From: Rippkaea orientalis PCC 8801
GTDB taxonomy: Bacteria > Cyanobacteriota > Cyanobacteriia > Cyanobacteriales > Microcystaceae
DNA: 64,000 bases
Direction of reading: 5' to 3'
Assembly (NCBI RefSeq): GCF_000021805.1
Contig: NC_011726.1
Location: 1,302,001 to 1,366,000, forward strand
The position numbers and the translations under genes were made by a program. Under the pieces are notes generated by a model. The model had not been told where the DNA came from and did no database searches. It worked only from the letters and a program-made list of their open reading frames with translations. Shown piece after piece: positions 36,677-44,563 of this stretch. The first letter of the stretch is position 1. Every line of letters begins with the position of its first letter.

Positions 36677-37399
36677 TTACCAATTACTATAGTCTGCGTT
36701 GCTCATAGCATTGCTCGAAGATAACGTCAGACTTGATTGTAAAGTAATCGTTAAATCTTGGTTAGGATCAATAGAGATCAGTTCAGTTTCGCCACCACCG
36801 ATAATTCCGGCTTCTGGTAGACCCCAACCTGCCAAAGTTCCTACCGCAGCACCCGCTAATACTTCTAAGGCATCAATGCGCTTATCCCCTGTGGTTCCGG
36901 CAATAATCGCCGCCGCCGCCGAACCCGCTAACGTCCCCCCTAAAATTTCTAGGGTACTGGCTCCTTCTTTAATCACTTCCGTACGAGTTACCACATTAGA
37001 ACTGGCATAGAGGGGATAACGTTGGTTATTAATGATAACTTCTTGAGCGACAAACTGTGAACCCCCATTAGCTGGCCGAATTTGACCAACAACTTGACTA
37101 CCTGCCGGGATTAAAACCTGACCATAACTATCCTTAATATTGGCAGCCGTTTGTAGGGTAACAGAGACGGTTTCTTCCTTGGTGACCAGAATTTTTTCTG
37201 CGTCTGAATGTCTCAGAGGAATTTGAGTTCCTGCCGGGATAGAAACGTTATTAGCAATAGGTCTAGAGTTATTTTCAGGGGGAAATAAAAATTGAGCCGC
37301 AGCTGGTTTAATGGAATAGATGGGAGCTACTGTTGTGATTCCCATTAAAACAGCGATCGCTGTACAAATTCCTGATTTATTATCCTTAGTATTCAACAT
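36677..37399 (-). CDS. Exported glycine-rich protein, conserved in cyanobacteria
   Basis: A 240-residue protein. The ATG at 37399 has AAGGAG 9 bases upstream; a longer reading from 37426 is less likely. An N-terminal signal sequence (ICTAIAVLMGITTVAPIYSI, cut near AAAQF) leads into a beta-rich domain (IPAGTQIPLRHSDAEKILVT, VLIPAGSQVVGQIRPA) that resembles TrbI/VirB10-like beta barrels. A Gly/Ala-rich, possibly membrane-inserting segment follows (LGGTLAGSAAAAIIAGTTGD and LEVLAGAAVGTLAGWG). The function is unknown. It may sit in the envelope. Confidence 0.7.
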   Translation of the reverse strand: MLNTKDNKSGICTAIAVLMGITTVAPIYSIKPAAAQFLFPPENNSRPIANNVSIPAGTQIPLRHSDAEKILVTKEETVSVTLQTAANIKDSYGQVLIPAGSQVVGQIRPANGGSQFVAQEVIINNQRYPLYASSNVVTRTEVIKEGASTLEILGGTLAGSAAAAIIAGTTGDKRIDALEVLAGAAVGTLAGWGLPEAGIIGGGETELISIDPNQDLTITLQSSLTLSSSNAMSNADYSNW

Positions 37400-37646
37400 A
37401 ATGTAGTCTCCTTGCGACTCTCGCAAAAAAGTATTTATCCCTTACTCTATTCTTATCCTAACCCTCGTTAGATGGGATGTCAGTCCCTAATAGAGTGAAC
37501 TTTATGCTTTACCTAAGTAGAAAAAAGTGGAATTTGCAAACGCTAAAGACTGAACTTACTGATATTTTGTTCCCTATTTCAGTAAATACCAGCAAGAATG
37601 AAACTCAGTCTTGATTTTTCTAAAAATAATCTTGAATTTTTTTGTT

Positions 37647-38573
37647 TTAACCTTCTAGTATCTCTCTGCGTCTCTGTGCCTCTGCATCAAATTTAAAAAC
37701 AATTTTCGGACTCAAAACCTGATAACTATCATGTTTAACCAGGTTTCCTATTCCAATTAAGTCCCCTCCTTTGTCATAAACCCTGACAACATCAGACAAT
37801 AAAGATAAATCTTGAGCAATTCTTTGTCCATGAAACCATCGTTGAGTATCGGTTTCTGATAAACTAATTTGACCTAAATGTTGTAACGCAATATCTGGAG
37901 AAATTAAGGAAAAAGTTCCTTGATCAATCTCTATTTTTAACTGTTCTAAACTAATACTATCCAATAGCTTCATCCCGCAACTTTCGGTACGGGTTAAACT
38001 GGCCAAAGTCCCCCCGATATTGAGCATAGCACCTAAATCACGGGCGATCGCTCGAATATAAGTCCCTGCACCACAGGCAATATCTAGCTCTAATTCAGGA
38101 AATTTGCTAGAATACCAGTTAATTACCTTAATATCATCTATTCTAACCTCTCTACTTGGAACCTCTGGCGTTTCTCCTTGTCTGGCCAACTCATACAACC
38201 GCTTACCATCCTTTTGAATAGCACTATACATCGGCGGAATTTGTTGAATGCTTCCGAGAAACTGACTTAATAAGGGTTCAACCTGTTCTAACGTTAAATT
38301 AGGTGCAGTTTGAGTCCGAATTACCTCTCCTTCGAGATCGTCGGTAGCAGTTTGGACTCCTAGGCGAATTTTAGCGCGGTAGGCTTTATTTTCGGGCAAA
38401 AAGGCTAAAAGACGGGTTGCTTGTCCCACCGCGATCGGTAAAACTCCGGTTGCCGCAGGGTCTAACGTTCCCCCGTGACCAACTTTTTTCTGTTTAATAA
38501 TCTTTCTCACTCTAGCCACGCAATCATGGGAAGTCATCCCTGATGGCTTATTTAAGGCAATAAATCCAAACAT
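37647..38573 (-). CDS. truB: tRNA pseudouridine-55 synthase
   Basis: A 308-residue enzyme making pseudouridine 55 in the T loop of tRNAs. The catalytic Asp is D38 in GHGGTLDPAATGVLP. KPSGMTSHD, YSAIQKDGKRLYELAR and IACGAGTYIRAIARDLG are the other family motifs. The final residues, FDAEAQRRREILEG, are not part of the TruB fold: they are translated from an interspersed repeat of the type CTCTGCGTCTCTGTGCCTCT that runs across the end of the gene. The enzyme should be unaffected. Confidence 0.96.
   Translation of the reverse strand: MFGFIALNKPSGMTSHDCVARVRKIIKQKKVGHGGTLDPAATGVLPIAVGQATRLLAFLPENKAYRAKIRLGVQTATDDLEGEVIRTQTAPNLTLEQVEPLLSQFLGSIQQIPPMYSAIQKDGKRLYELARQGETPEVPSREVRIDDIKVINWYSSKFPELELDIACGAGTYIRAIARDLGAMLNIGGTLASLTRTESCGMKLLDSISLEQLKIEIDQGTFSLISPDIALQHLGQISLSETDTQRWFHGQRIAQDLSLLSDVVRVYDKGGDLIGIGNLVKHDSYQVLSPKIVFKFDAEAQRRREILEG
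37651..37690. repeat. Interspersed repeat forming the truB 3' end
   Basis: TCTCTCTGCGTCTCTGTGCC followed by TCTGCATCAA is a common cyanobacterial repeat unit. It supplies the last 14 or so codons and leads to the stop codon of truB. Confidence 0.65.
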
Positions 38574-38638
38574 TCGATCCTAAATTATGGGAGTTTGCTA
38601 TCATAACCTTAGACGATTATGAAGTTTTATTAAGAGCC

Positions 38639-39244
38639 GTGGTAGCAACGTTGAAACCTAATCACAACACTACTTTAATCCGTCCCTGGCACACCCTCGA
38701 TATTCTTTGGGAAGGGGGGGAAGACATTGTTAAGCAGGGACTCCCCCATGATAAACTATCCCCGGCGTGGCAAATTTTACTATTAGGGGATGGTTCCCCA
38801 ACACGCCATTTACAACTGTTAACCACGGAAAAAACGGAAGTTGATCTTATTGATATGTCTCCCATCGGTAGCGAGGATGATGGTGCACCTCCGCAAATTG
38901 AAAGCGTCCCTGAACCCCGTTTAAGACGACAGGTATGGTTACGGACTGCATCGGGACAACGACTCGCTTATGCTACGTCTTGGTGGGACGCGAATCATGT
39001 GGATGAGTATTTACAGAACCGTTCTCTGCCGATATGGGACAGTTTATCACGGTTACATACGGAATTATACCGCGATATTCAAGGGATTTATTATGGTCAT
39101 TCGACGGTGTTAGAAGAAGCTTTTCAGGAAAAGGGACCCTTTTGGGGAAGACATTATCTATTTTGGCACGATCGCAAACCCTTAACCCTGATTTATGAGG
39201 TATTTTCTCCCTATCTACGCAAGTATTTAGGACCGATGAGTTAA
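38639..39244 (+). CDS. Cyanobacterial chorismate lyase-like protein (DUF98)
   Basis: A 201-residue protein of the DUF98/chorismate lyase family. Cyanobacterial members (type: Synechocystis Sll1797) release pyruvate from chorismate to give 4-hydroxybenzoate, the head-group precursor of plastoquinone. Family features seen are RPWHTLDILWEGG, RLRRQVWLRTASGQRLAYAT, LHTELYRDIQGIYYG and GPFWGRHYLFWHDRKPL. The start is a GTG at 38639; no in-frame ATG lies near. It is transcribed divergently from truB, with 65 bases between the two starts. Confidence 0.85.
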   Translation: MVATLKPNHNTTLIRPWHTLDILWEGGEDIVKQGLPHDKLSPAWQILLLGDGSPTRHLQLLTTEKTEVDLIDMSPIGSEDDGAPPQIESVPEPRLRRQVWLRTASGQRLAYATSWWDANHVDEYLQNRSLPIWDSLSRLHTELYRDIQGIYYGHSTVLEEAFQEKGPFWGRHYLFWHDRKPLTLIYEVFSPYLRKYLGPMS

Positions 39245-39250
39245 TTTATA

Positions 39251-39285
39251 GCAACAGGCAACAGGCAACAGACAACAGGCAACAG
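39251..39285 (+). repeat. Tandem heptamer repeat (GCAACAG)n
   Basis: Five GCAACAG-type heptamers (one is ACAACAG) follow the chorismate lyase gene. This short tandem repeat is typical of cyanobacterial spacers. Confidence 0.7.
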
Positions 39286-39385
39286 TAAAACCTTTGTCAT
39301 TGCTGGGTTTGAGCTTTTTAAAATGTCCTAATTGCCTTGGCTATTGCTTTAACTTTCGGTGGGTTCTATTCTCAACCCTTGTAAA

Positions 39386-39439
39386 AGTTTTTAAAAACTA
39401 ACTATGGTTTTTAAAAATCAAAACGAGTTTTTAAAAACT
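39386..39439. promoter_or_regulatory. Three palindromes phased exactly 20 bp apart
   Basis: AGTTTTTAAAAACT at 39386-39399 and 39426-39439 and GGTTTTTAAAAATC at 39406-39419 start exactly 20 bp apart, that is about two helical turns. They lie about 170-220 bp upstream of the glycine-zipper gene pair. The arrangement suggests a cooperative operator or an iteron-like site; the binding protein is unknown. Confidence 0.45.
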
Positions 39440-39467
39440 GATTGACTGTTTCACAAAAAGAAACCCC

Positions 39468-39492
39468 GTTAGGTAGGCATTGCCCACGCCAC
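39468..39492. repeat. Interspersed palindrome GTTAGGTAGGCATTGCCCACGCCAC
   Basis: A diverged copy of the family at 2811 and 27704, lying in the leader of the glycine-zipper genes. Confidence 0.6.
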
Positions 39493-39611
39493 AATTTTTG
39501 TGTAATTAATTTTGTGTAGGTACTTATCAAAAATCAGTATTTTCTCTATGTTGATTTTTACTAGATTCTTTGATAATGGATAGTTGTTTATTGTTTTTTT
39601 CAATCATTAAA

Positions 39612-40118
39612 ATGTCTAGTAGCTCTTTATCTGTGCCACAGGCTAAAATTGATTTAACATTATGGCAAGTAGAAGCAGATTATATCTCTAGTAGTGATTT
39701 ATATGTTTGGTTAATTGATATGGGATTACCAAATGATGTTGCTTCTCGATTACATGAACTTATTAGCTTCACCAAAAAAGTTGGCAATAAAGTGTTTAAT
39801 ATTGGCAAAATCGTGCTAATAAAAATTCTTGATTTTGTCAAAGCTAATCCTTTTTTAGTTTCGGGAATAGGAATTGGTGCTGTTGTTGGAATAGCTATTA
39901 CTACCCTAATCACGTCAATTCCTTTTCTGGGTCCTTTATTAGCTCCCATCGCTACTGTTTTAGGAATTACTATTACAGTTGCTGGAGCAGTAGTTGGTTA
40001 TAAATTAGATCAAAAGTTCTCAGGAGTTGGGGAAGATTTAGCTGAAATTGCCAGAAAGTTTTTTAGTTTAATCACTGAAGTCTTTAACACTATTTTTCGT
40101 AACGTTGTGACTGCTTAA
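39612..40118 (+). CDS. Glycine-zipper membrane protein, unknown function
   Basis: About 168 residues from the ATG at 39612 (MSSSSLSVPQAKIDLTLW); an ATG at 39576 would add 12 residues. Neither start has a clear ribosome-binding site. Residues 15-60 look soluble and helical (ADYISSSDLYVWLIDMGLPN). Residues about 80-135 form two hydrophobic helices rich in small residues (GIGIGAVVGIAITTLI, then LAPIATVLGITITVAGAVVG). The C-terminus is amphipathic (FFSLITEVFNTIFRNVV). Glycine-zipper helices of this type occur in pore-forming and membrane-remodelling proteins. It is followed 62 bases later by a second glycine-zipper gene. No family is recognised. Confidence 0.6.
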   Translation: MSSSSLSVPQAKIDLTLWQVEADYISSSDLYVWLIDMGLPNDVASRLHELISFTKKVGNKVFNIGKIVLIKILDFVKANPFLVSGIGIGAVVGIAITTLITSIPFLGPLLAPIATVLGITITVAGAVVGYKLDQKFSGVGEDLAEIARKFFSLITEVFNTIFRNVVTA

Positions 40119-40180
40119 TTAGATATTTATTGAGGTGGGGAGTTCCTACCTAAAAAACCACAAAAAAATTGGAGAATGTG

Positions 40181-40843
40181 ATGACAACTGCTCAAAAAGT
40201 AACGAAAGAACAACTACTAAAAGCAATAAAAAAGCTAGAAAATGACGATAATCTAGGCGGATTTCTAACTGAGATTGGACTAGGTGCAATTGGTGCAGGT
40301 GCGGCAGGTGCGGCGGCTGCTACTTTGGGGACTACTACAGCCTTATTTGGATTAATCACAGTTGCTACCCCTGTTGGGTTAGTTGTCGGTGCTGGAGTTT
40401 TAGGTGCTACTGCACTTGTTGGAGCTAAAAGAATATTGGAGGGAACATATTCTGAAGGAAAAAAAGCTGAATTACTGAGACAATTACAAGATAAACTTAG
40501 AGAAGTAGAAGCAAAAGAAAAAGCCTCTCGTGGACTCTCCCGTAACTGCGGTGATAAGCTTAACTTATCATTCCTGAAATCCTCACTCTGTAAGAATATC
40601 AGGAATATATTTTCAGCGAACCTATCAAAAATACCCTGGTTTCCACTACAACTACAGGAGAGTCCCTCTAGTGTTACAGAACAAGATAAAAGAAAATTGA
40701 TTATTCTCCTAAAAGAACCAATTCAGTATAATCTAATTAGTCCAGAGAAAGCACAGCAATTAATTGACGCGGTAACTAATGGCAAACTACCCATAACAGA
40801 AGCTTATAAATTAGTTCAAGACTTAATCAAGTCTAGCAGTTGA
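40181..40843 (+). CDS. Second glycine-zipper membrane protein
   Basis: A 220-residue protein; the ATG at 40181 has GGAG 6 bases upstream. A helical head (EQLLKAIKKLENDDNLGG) is followed by long Gly/Ala-rich hydrophobic helices (LGAIGAGAAGAAAATLG, LITVATPVGLVVGAGVLG). Then come a charged coiled coil (KKAELLRQLQDKLREVEAKE) and, after a Cys- and Ser-rich stretch (residues about 114-164, SRGLSRNCGDKLNLSFL and on) that looks foreign, a helical end (LIILLKEPIQYNLISPEKAQ). It is likely co-transcribed with 39612-40118. The pair could be a membrane-acting toxin or effector set; nothing confirms it. Confidence 0.6.
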   Translation: MTTAQKVTKEQLLKAIKKLENDDNLGGFLTEIGLGAIGAGAAGAAAATLGTTTALFGLITVATPVGLVVGAGVLGATALVGAKRILEGTYSEGKKAELLRQLQDKLREVEAKEKASRGLSRNCGDKLNLSFLKSSLCKNIRNIFSANLSKIPWFPLQLQESPSSVTEQDKRKLIILLKEPIQYNLISPEKAQQLIDAVTNGKLPITEAYKLVQDLIKSSS

Positions 40844-40884
40844 AGCAAGGTTTAAGACATTGGTATAAGCTACAACCTTGATGT

Positions 40885-40912
40885 GTAGGAGTCAACGGCC
40901 GTTGACCCCTAC
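40885..40912. repeat. Interspersed palindrome GTAGGAGTCAACGGCCGTTGACCCCTAC
   Basis: Nearly perfect palindrome between convergent genes, so probably a bidirectional transcript end. Related to 27750-27775. Confidence 0.7.
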
Positions 40913-40926
40913 TTTTGACTTTGCCC

Positions 40927-42189
40927 CTAAGCATGAGCTACTTTATCTTCAGGGTTAACTAAGCGCAGGAGTTTTTGTTTGATTTGAGCGTCAAAGACTT
41001 CCCATTTGAGTTTAGTATATTCGGTATTATCGTTAGTTCCGCCCAAGAAACCGATAGGAATTTCAAACCCTCCGGCCATTTCCCGTCCTCCCCCATAGTA
41101 ACGGCCTTGGGAATCTTTCCCCAAGGCTTCTTTGAGAAATTCATCGGGGTCGAGGGTTAACTTATTGGTTCTTAAAGACCCGATAACCACTTCAAGGTCA
41201 TTATCTTGATCATGAATGATTCCGTAAACAACAGCCGTGTGGATGTTTTCTTCGGTTACGAGAAAGTCTGCTGCTTGGGGAATAGCGTCTCGGTCTTCGT
41301 AGCGTAAATAACCGACTCCAGCAATGGAGAAATTATTTTTAATTTGACGATTTTTGAGCGATCGCTCGATAATATCCATCACGCGACGCGATCGCGCTGA
41401 TTGTAGCACAGCATTGAGTAATTGAGGATCATAGATCCGCGATAAATAGGCGGCCGCGAGTAAGTCTTCTTCTTGAGCTTGGAGTAAATTATTAGTATCA
41501 GACCGAATACCGTGCATTAAAGCGGTGGCGCATTTAACGTGAGTGTTATTGCTACTATTAAAATCGAGGAGTCCTGCTTGCAGGTACTGGGTAATAATCG
41601 TCGCGGTTGCCCGAATTTGGGGGCGTAAATCGGTAAATTCTGCGTTAACGTCTCCCTGTTTGCTATGATGGTCAATAACAACCACAATGGGAATTTTAGC
41701 TTGTTTGACGAGGGGCATTAATTGACTGGTATTCCCCTGACTATCCACTAAAACACAGCTTTGATAAATAGAGAGATCTCGTTCTTTAAGGGTATTAACA
41801 CTCCACCGTTTAGCAGGAAGTCCCGTTAGCTTAACTAGGGCAATATTTTCTTGATGGGATAGCGTCCCTGCATAAACAATATCACACTGAATATCATAGG
41901 GTTGGGCAATGAGTTGATATGCCCAAGCACTAGAGAGAGCATCAGGGTCAGGAAAATCCTGAATAACGACGATTTGACGCTCTCCTTGATGATGTTCTAG
42001 GGTATGCTTTAGTTTTTGGGCTAGTTTACCCGGAGGAAGTGAGAAACTGCGTGGTTCTTTAGCCGAGATTATACTGCTTTTAGTCTCTTGCTCTGTTTCA
42101 AGTGTTTCTGGAGGGACTTCAGCTAATCCCGATCTTAACTTAGTTGGGGGGGTTTGGTTAGGGGTGGGAGTAAGTACCGTTGATTTCAT
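40927..42189 (-). CDS. DHH/DHHA1 family phosphoesterase (NrnA-like)
   Basis: A 420-residue protein. After a 55-residue disordered Thr/Pro/Glu tail, the DHH domain shows VVIQDFPDPDALSSAWAYQL (the DxD metal site), VLVDSQGN and VVIDHHSKQGD. The C-terminal DHHA1 domain has GGGREMAGGFEIPIG. Such proteins are manganese-dependent phosphoesterases of the NrnA type (nano-RNA and 3'-phosphoadenosine phosphate) or c-di-AMP/pApA hydrolases. Which substrate applies cannot be read from sequence. It stands alone, convergent with the glycine-zipper genes. Confidence 0.85.
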   Translation of the reverse strand: MKSTVLTPTPNQTPPTKLRSGLAEVPPETLETEQETKSSIISAKEPRSFSLPPGKLAQKLKHTLEHHQGERQIVVIQDFPDPDALSSAWAYQLIAQPYDIQCDIVYAGTLSHQENIALVKLTGLPAKRWSVNTLKERDLSIYQSCVLVDSQGNTSQLMPLVKQAKIPIVVVIDHHSKQGDVNAEFTDLRPQIRATATIITQYLQAGLLDFNSSNNTHVKCATALMHGIRSDTNNLLQAQEEDLLAAAYLSRIYDPQLLNAVLQSARSRRVMDIIERSLKNRQIKNNFSIAGVGYLRYEDRDAIPQAADFLVTEENIHTAVVYGIIHDQDNDLEVVIGSLRTNKLTLDPDEFLKEALGKDSQGRYYGGGREMAGGFEIPIGFLGGTNDNTEYTKLKWEVFDAQIKQKLLRLVNPEDKVAHA

Positions 42190-42549
42190 CTGTAAATGGG
42201 TAATAGGCAGGTGGAGTAGATGATCGAGATGACGTTAAGGAATTTTAGACCATAATTTAACCTAAGTTCGGGGTTCGGGGTTCGGAGTTGGAGCCTTAGA
42301 ATTAGCCTTTGAGGTTATTCCGAACTCACGTTAATTTAAGGTTAGAGTTTAACACTTTTTTTAGAAACTTGAGTAGATCTGAAGAGATAACCCTGGCTAA
42401 GTGTAAAAGCTAATTCAGAGGTTTAACCGTATCCTTGACTACGGTTATGGATTTTTATCGACAAAATCAATTCCTTTGTTATTAATAAACCTTCAAAAAC
42501 TTGATATAAAAGACTCACTCCTACTATGAATATTATACCCCTAATTAAT
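42190..42549. other. Gene-free interval with short GGTTCGG repeats
   Basis: About 360 bases between two minus-strand genes. The only feature is a three-fold GTTCGGG/GTTCGGA direct repeat near 42268-42290. No open frame, terminator with a T tract, or RNA gene was recognised. Confidence 0.5.
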
Positions 42550-43344
42550 TTAAACCACCCGGGGATGTAAACTCACTTGCTCTCCCCAATCAACTTGTAA
42601 TTTTTTTTGGGCATTTCCTCCATTAACGGCGATTTCTACCCACCCATGACTGCCGATTAACGTGATTAACTCTCCTAGTTCAACGTCGCTATAGGTTAAT
42701 CCTTTTTTGATTGTTTGATGATTAACCATTACTGTCCAATCTTTCTGTTTGAGTAAATTTCCTGAAATATTAGTAATCAGATTACCAAAATAATCAATAT
42801 ATTGAATAGACCCTATGATCTGATTATCGGTTATTTCTAAAGAATCAAGGGGTAATTTAACTAAACTCTCGGGATCAATCAACAGGCCTAATTTTTCTAA
42901 GGGAACCCCACTAGCGAGATGGGCTCCCACCGGGGCAAAAATATCTCGGCCATGAAAAGTAGTACTGGGATCGCTGACTCGCCAATAGTCAGGATTAGTT
43001 AACATTACCGCAGCAATGGGTTCAGATAAGCTGAGAACCCCGCTAAATAACCCATTATCAGGTCCAACTAGATACCCTCTGTCAAATTGGATAGCCACTC
43101 CCCGTCGCTGACTTCCTACCCCTGGATCAACAACAGCCACATAGACGGTTCCTGGGGGAAAGTAGGGATAGGCATTCATCAGACAAAACCGCGCAGCAGC
43201 AATGTTTTGAGGGGGGAGCTCATGGGTGATATCAATGACGGTGAGGTGGGGGTTAATGGTAGCGATCGCCCCTTTCATGATCCCTCCATAGCCATCTTTG
43301 AGTCCAAAGTCCGTTAAGAGTGCGATCGCTTGAGTTGTTGACAT
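42550..43344 (-). CDS. SAM hydroxide adenosyltransferase (DUF62 family)
   Basis: A 264-residue protein of the DUF62 family, which splits S-adenosylmethionine to adenosine and methionine using water and is related to fluorinase and chlorinase. Marks are ALLTDFGLKDGYGGIMKG (SAM-binding Asp), YVAVVDPGVGSQRRGVAI, GYLVGPDNGLFSGVL and TFHGRDIFAPVGAHLASG; the Asp-Arg-His trio is present. The start is placed at the ATG at 43344 (MSTTQAIALL), where the fold begins. An upstream in-frame reading to 43479 adds 45 residues that look untranslated. The physiological role is unclear. Confidence 0.88.
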   Translation of the reverse strand: MSTTQAIALLTDFGLKDGYGGIMKGAIATINPHLTVIDITHELPPQNIAAARFCLMNAYPYFPPGTVYVAVVDPGVGSQRRGVAIQFDRGYLVGPDNGLFSGVLSLSEPIAAVMLTNPDYWRVSDPSTTFHGRDIFAPVGAHLASGVPLEKLGLLIDPESLVKLPLDSLEITDNQIIGSIQYIDYFGNLITNISGNLLKQKDWTVMVNHQTIKKGLTYSDVELGELITLIGSHGWVEIAVNGGNAQKKLQVDWGEQVSLHPRVV

Positions 43345-43458
43345 TTTCCGAGCGGGGATCAACTTATGTGAAGATTTAGTAACAAAAAGGACAACCCTAT
43401 CTCTAAATGTTAGCTTAGAAATATAGACAGCACAAAACATTGCAAAGGAATGTCCACC

Positions 43459-43620
43459 ATGAACAAAATTAGTCAACAAAGCTTAAGCCAAGCCTCTCAA
43501 ACCCATCGGGAAAGCCTCCGTAGAAGTTTGCAACACCGCTTAGAAGTGGCCAGAGCATCGGGGAATGAAAAATTAGTCCATCAACTCGAAGCAGAAGCAG
43601 CTTATCTCCATATTGAATAA
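43459..43620 (+). CDS. Small conserved cyanobacterial protein (53 residues)
   Basis: ATG at 43459 with AAGGA 9 bases upstream. The protein begins MNKISQQSLSQASQTHRESL, continues as a basic helix (RRSLQHRLEVARASGN), and ends HQLEAEAAYLHIE. It is entirely helical and amphipathic. I believe similar about-50-residue proteins are widespread in cyanobacteria, but no function is known. A good intrinsic terminator follows at 43707. It is divergent from the SAM hydrolase gene. Confidence 0.75.
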   Translation: MNKISQQSLSQASQTHRESLRRSLQHRLEVARASGNEKLVHQLEAEAAYLHIE

Positions 43621-43706
43621 CCTACTATTGTTTTGTCTAATTAAGGTCATTTTGGGGAAACGTTTAATTATCGTCAACGTACGAGGGTTGGGTTTTTTGG
43701 AGAAAG

Positions 43707-43738
43707 CGGATGGTTTAAAAAAAGCCATCCGTTTTGTT
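43707..43738 (+). terminator. Intrinsic terminator after the 53-residue gene
   Basis: CGGATGG (43707-43713) pairs with CCATCCG (43725-43731) and is followed by TTTTGTT. It lies 87 bases downstream of the 43620 stop and before rsmE. Confidence 0.8.
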
Positions 43739-43837
43739 AATGTCTCCACAAACCAAGGTTAAGATAGAGAGAGAAACTGTTAAACTAAAAACGTTACGTT
43801 TGATTATGATTTTTTCAGGAAAATTTGACTCAAATTG

Positions 43838-44557
43838 GTGTATCGCTTAGTTATTGAATCCATCCAAACTCTCGATCAAAGCGTCAGGTTAACCCCCGAA
43901 CAACAGCATTATTTAAAACGGGTTTTGCGCTTGAAAAACGGCGATCGCTTTGTCGCTATGGACGGACAAGGCAAGTCATACCTAGCACAATTAGAAGAAG
44001 ATTCGGCGAAAATTTTAGAAAATTTAAAAGAATGCACCGAGTTACCCCTGGCGATCACCTTGATGGTAGCCTTACCGAAAGGGAATGGCTTTGAGGAAAT
44101 AGTCCGTTGTTGCACAGAATTAGGGATAACAACCCTAATACCCATCATCAGTCAGCGAACATTACTGAAACCCAGTCCCCATAAACTTGAACGATGGCGA
44201 AAAATTGCCACTGAAGCAGGAGAACAGTCGGAACGTCAACTCATTCCGACTATTGTTGACCCCATTGTTTTTAACGAAGCCTTAAGAAATATAGACAAAA
44301 TCCCTAGCGATCGCTATATTTGTGTTACTCGTAAAAAAGCCCATCATTTACTGACTCACTTGTCCGAGACTTCCCAAAATCCTCTAGTGATTGCGACGGG
44401 ATGCGAAGGAGGATGGACTCCTGAAGAAATAGAAACAGCGATCGCGTTTGGGTTTCAACCCGTCACCCTCGGTCCTCGTATTCTTAGGGCTGTGACTGCT
44501 CCTATTGTTGCCCTATCCCTAGCCGTTTCTGTCATTGAACGTGATACAATCTCCTAG
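43838..44557 (+). CDS. rsmE: 16S rRNA m3U1498 methyltransferase
   Basis: A 239-residue SPOUT methyltransferase acting on U1498 of 16S rRNA in the assembled small subunit. It has the N-terminal PUA-like part (LTPEQQHYLKRVLRLKNGD) and the trefoil-knot motifs ATEAGEQSERQLIP, IATGCEGGWTPEE and LGPRILRAVTAPIVAL. The start is either the GTG at 43838 (giving MYRLVIE, typical of the family) or the TTG directly before it; the nearest AGGA is rather far upstream. It lies 6 bases upstream of the next gene, so they form an operon. Confidence 0.93.
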   Translation: MYRLVIESIQTLDQSVRLTPEQQHYLKRVLRLKNGDRFVAMDGQGKSYLAQLEEDSAKILENLKECTELPLAITLMVALPKGNGFEEIVRCCTELGITTLIPIISQRTLLKPSPHKLERWRKIATEAGEQSERQLIPTIVDPIVFNEALRNIDKIPSDRYICVTRKKAHHLLTHLSETSQNPLVIATGCEGGWTPEEIETAIAFGFQPVTLGPRILRAVTAPIVALSLAVSVIERDTIS

Positions 44558-44563
44558 GTTTCT

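Noticed and set aside
39386-39439. Short phased repeats considered as CRISPR
   Set aside because: Repeats are 14 bp with 6-bp gaps; far too short for a CRISPR repeat-spacer unit.
43345-43479. Upstream extension of the SAM hydrolase reading frame by 45 residues
   Set aside because: The family fold begins at MSTTQAIALL; the extension looks untranslated and overlaps the start of the small plus-strand gene.
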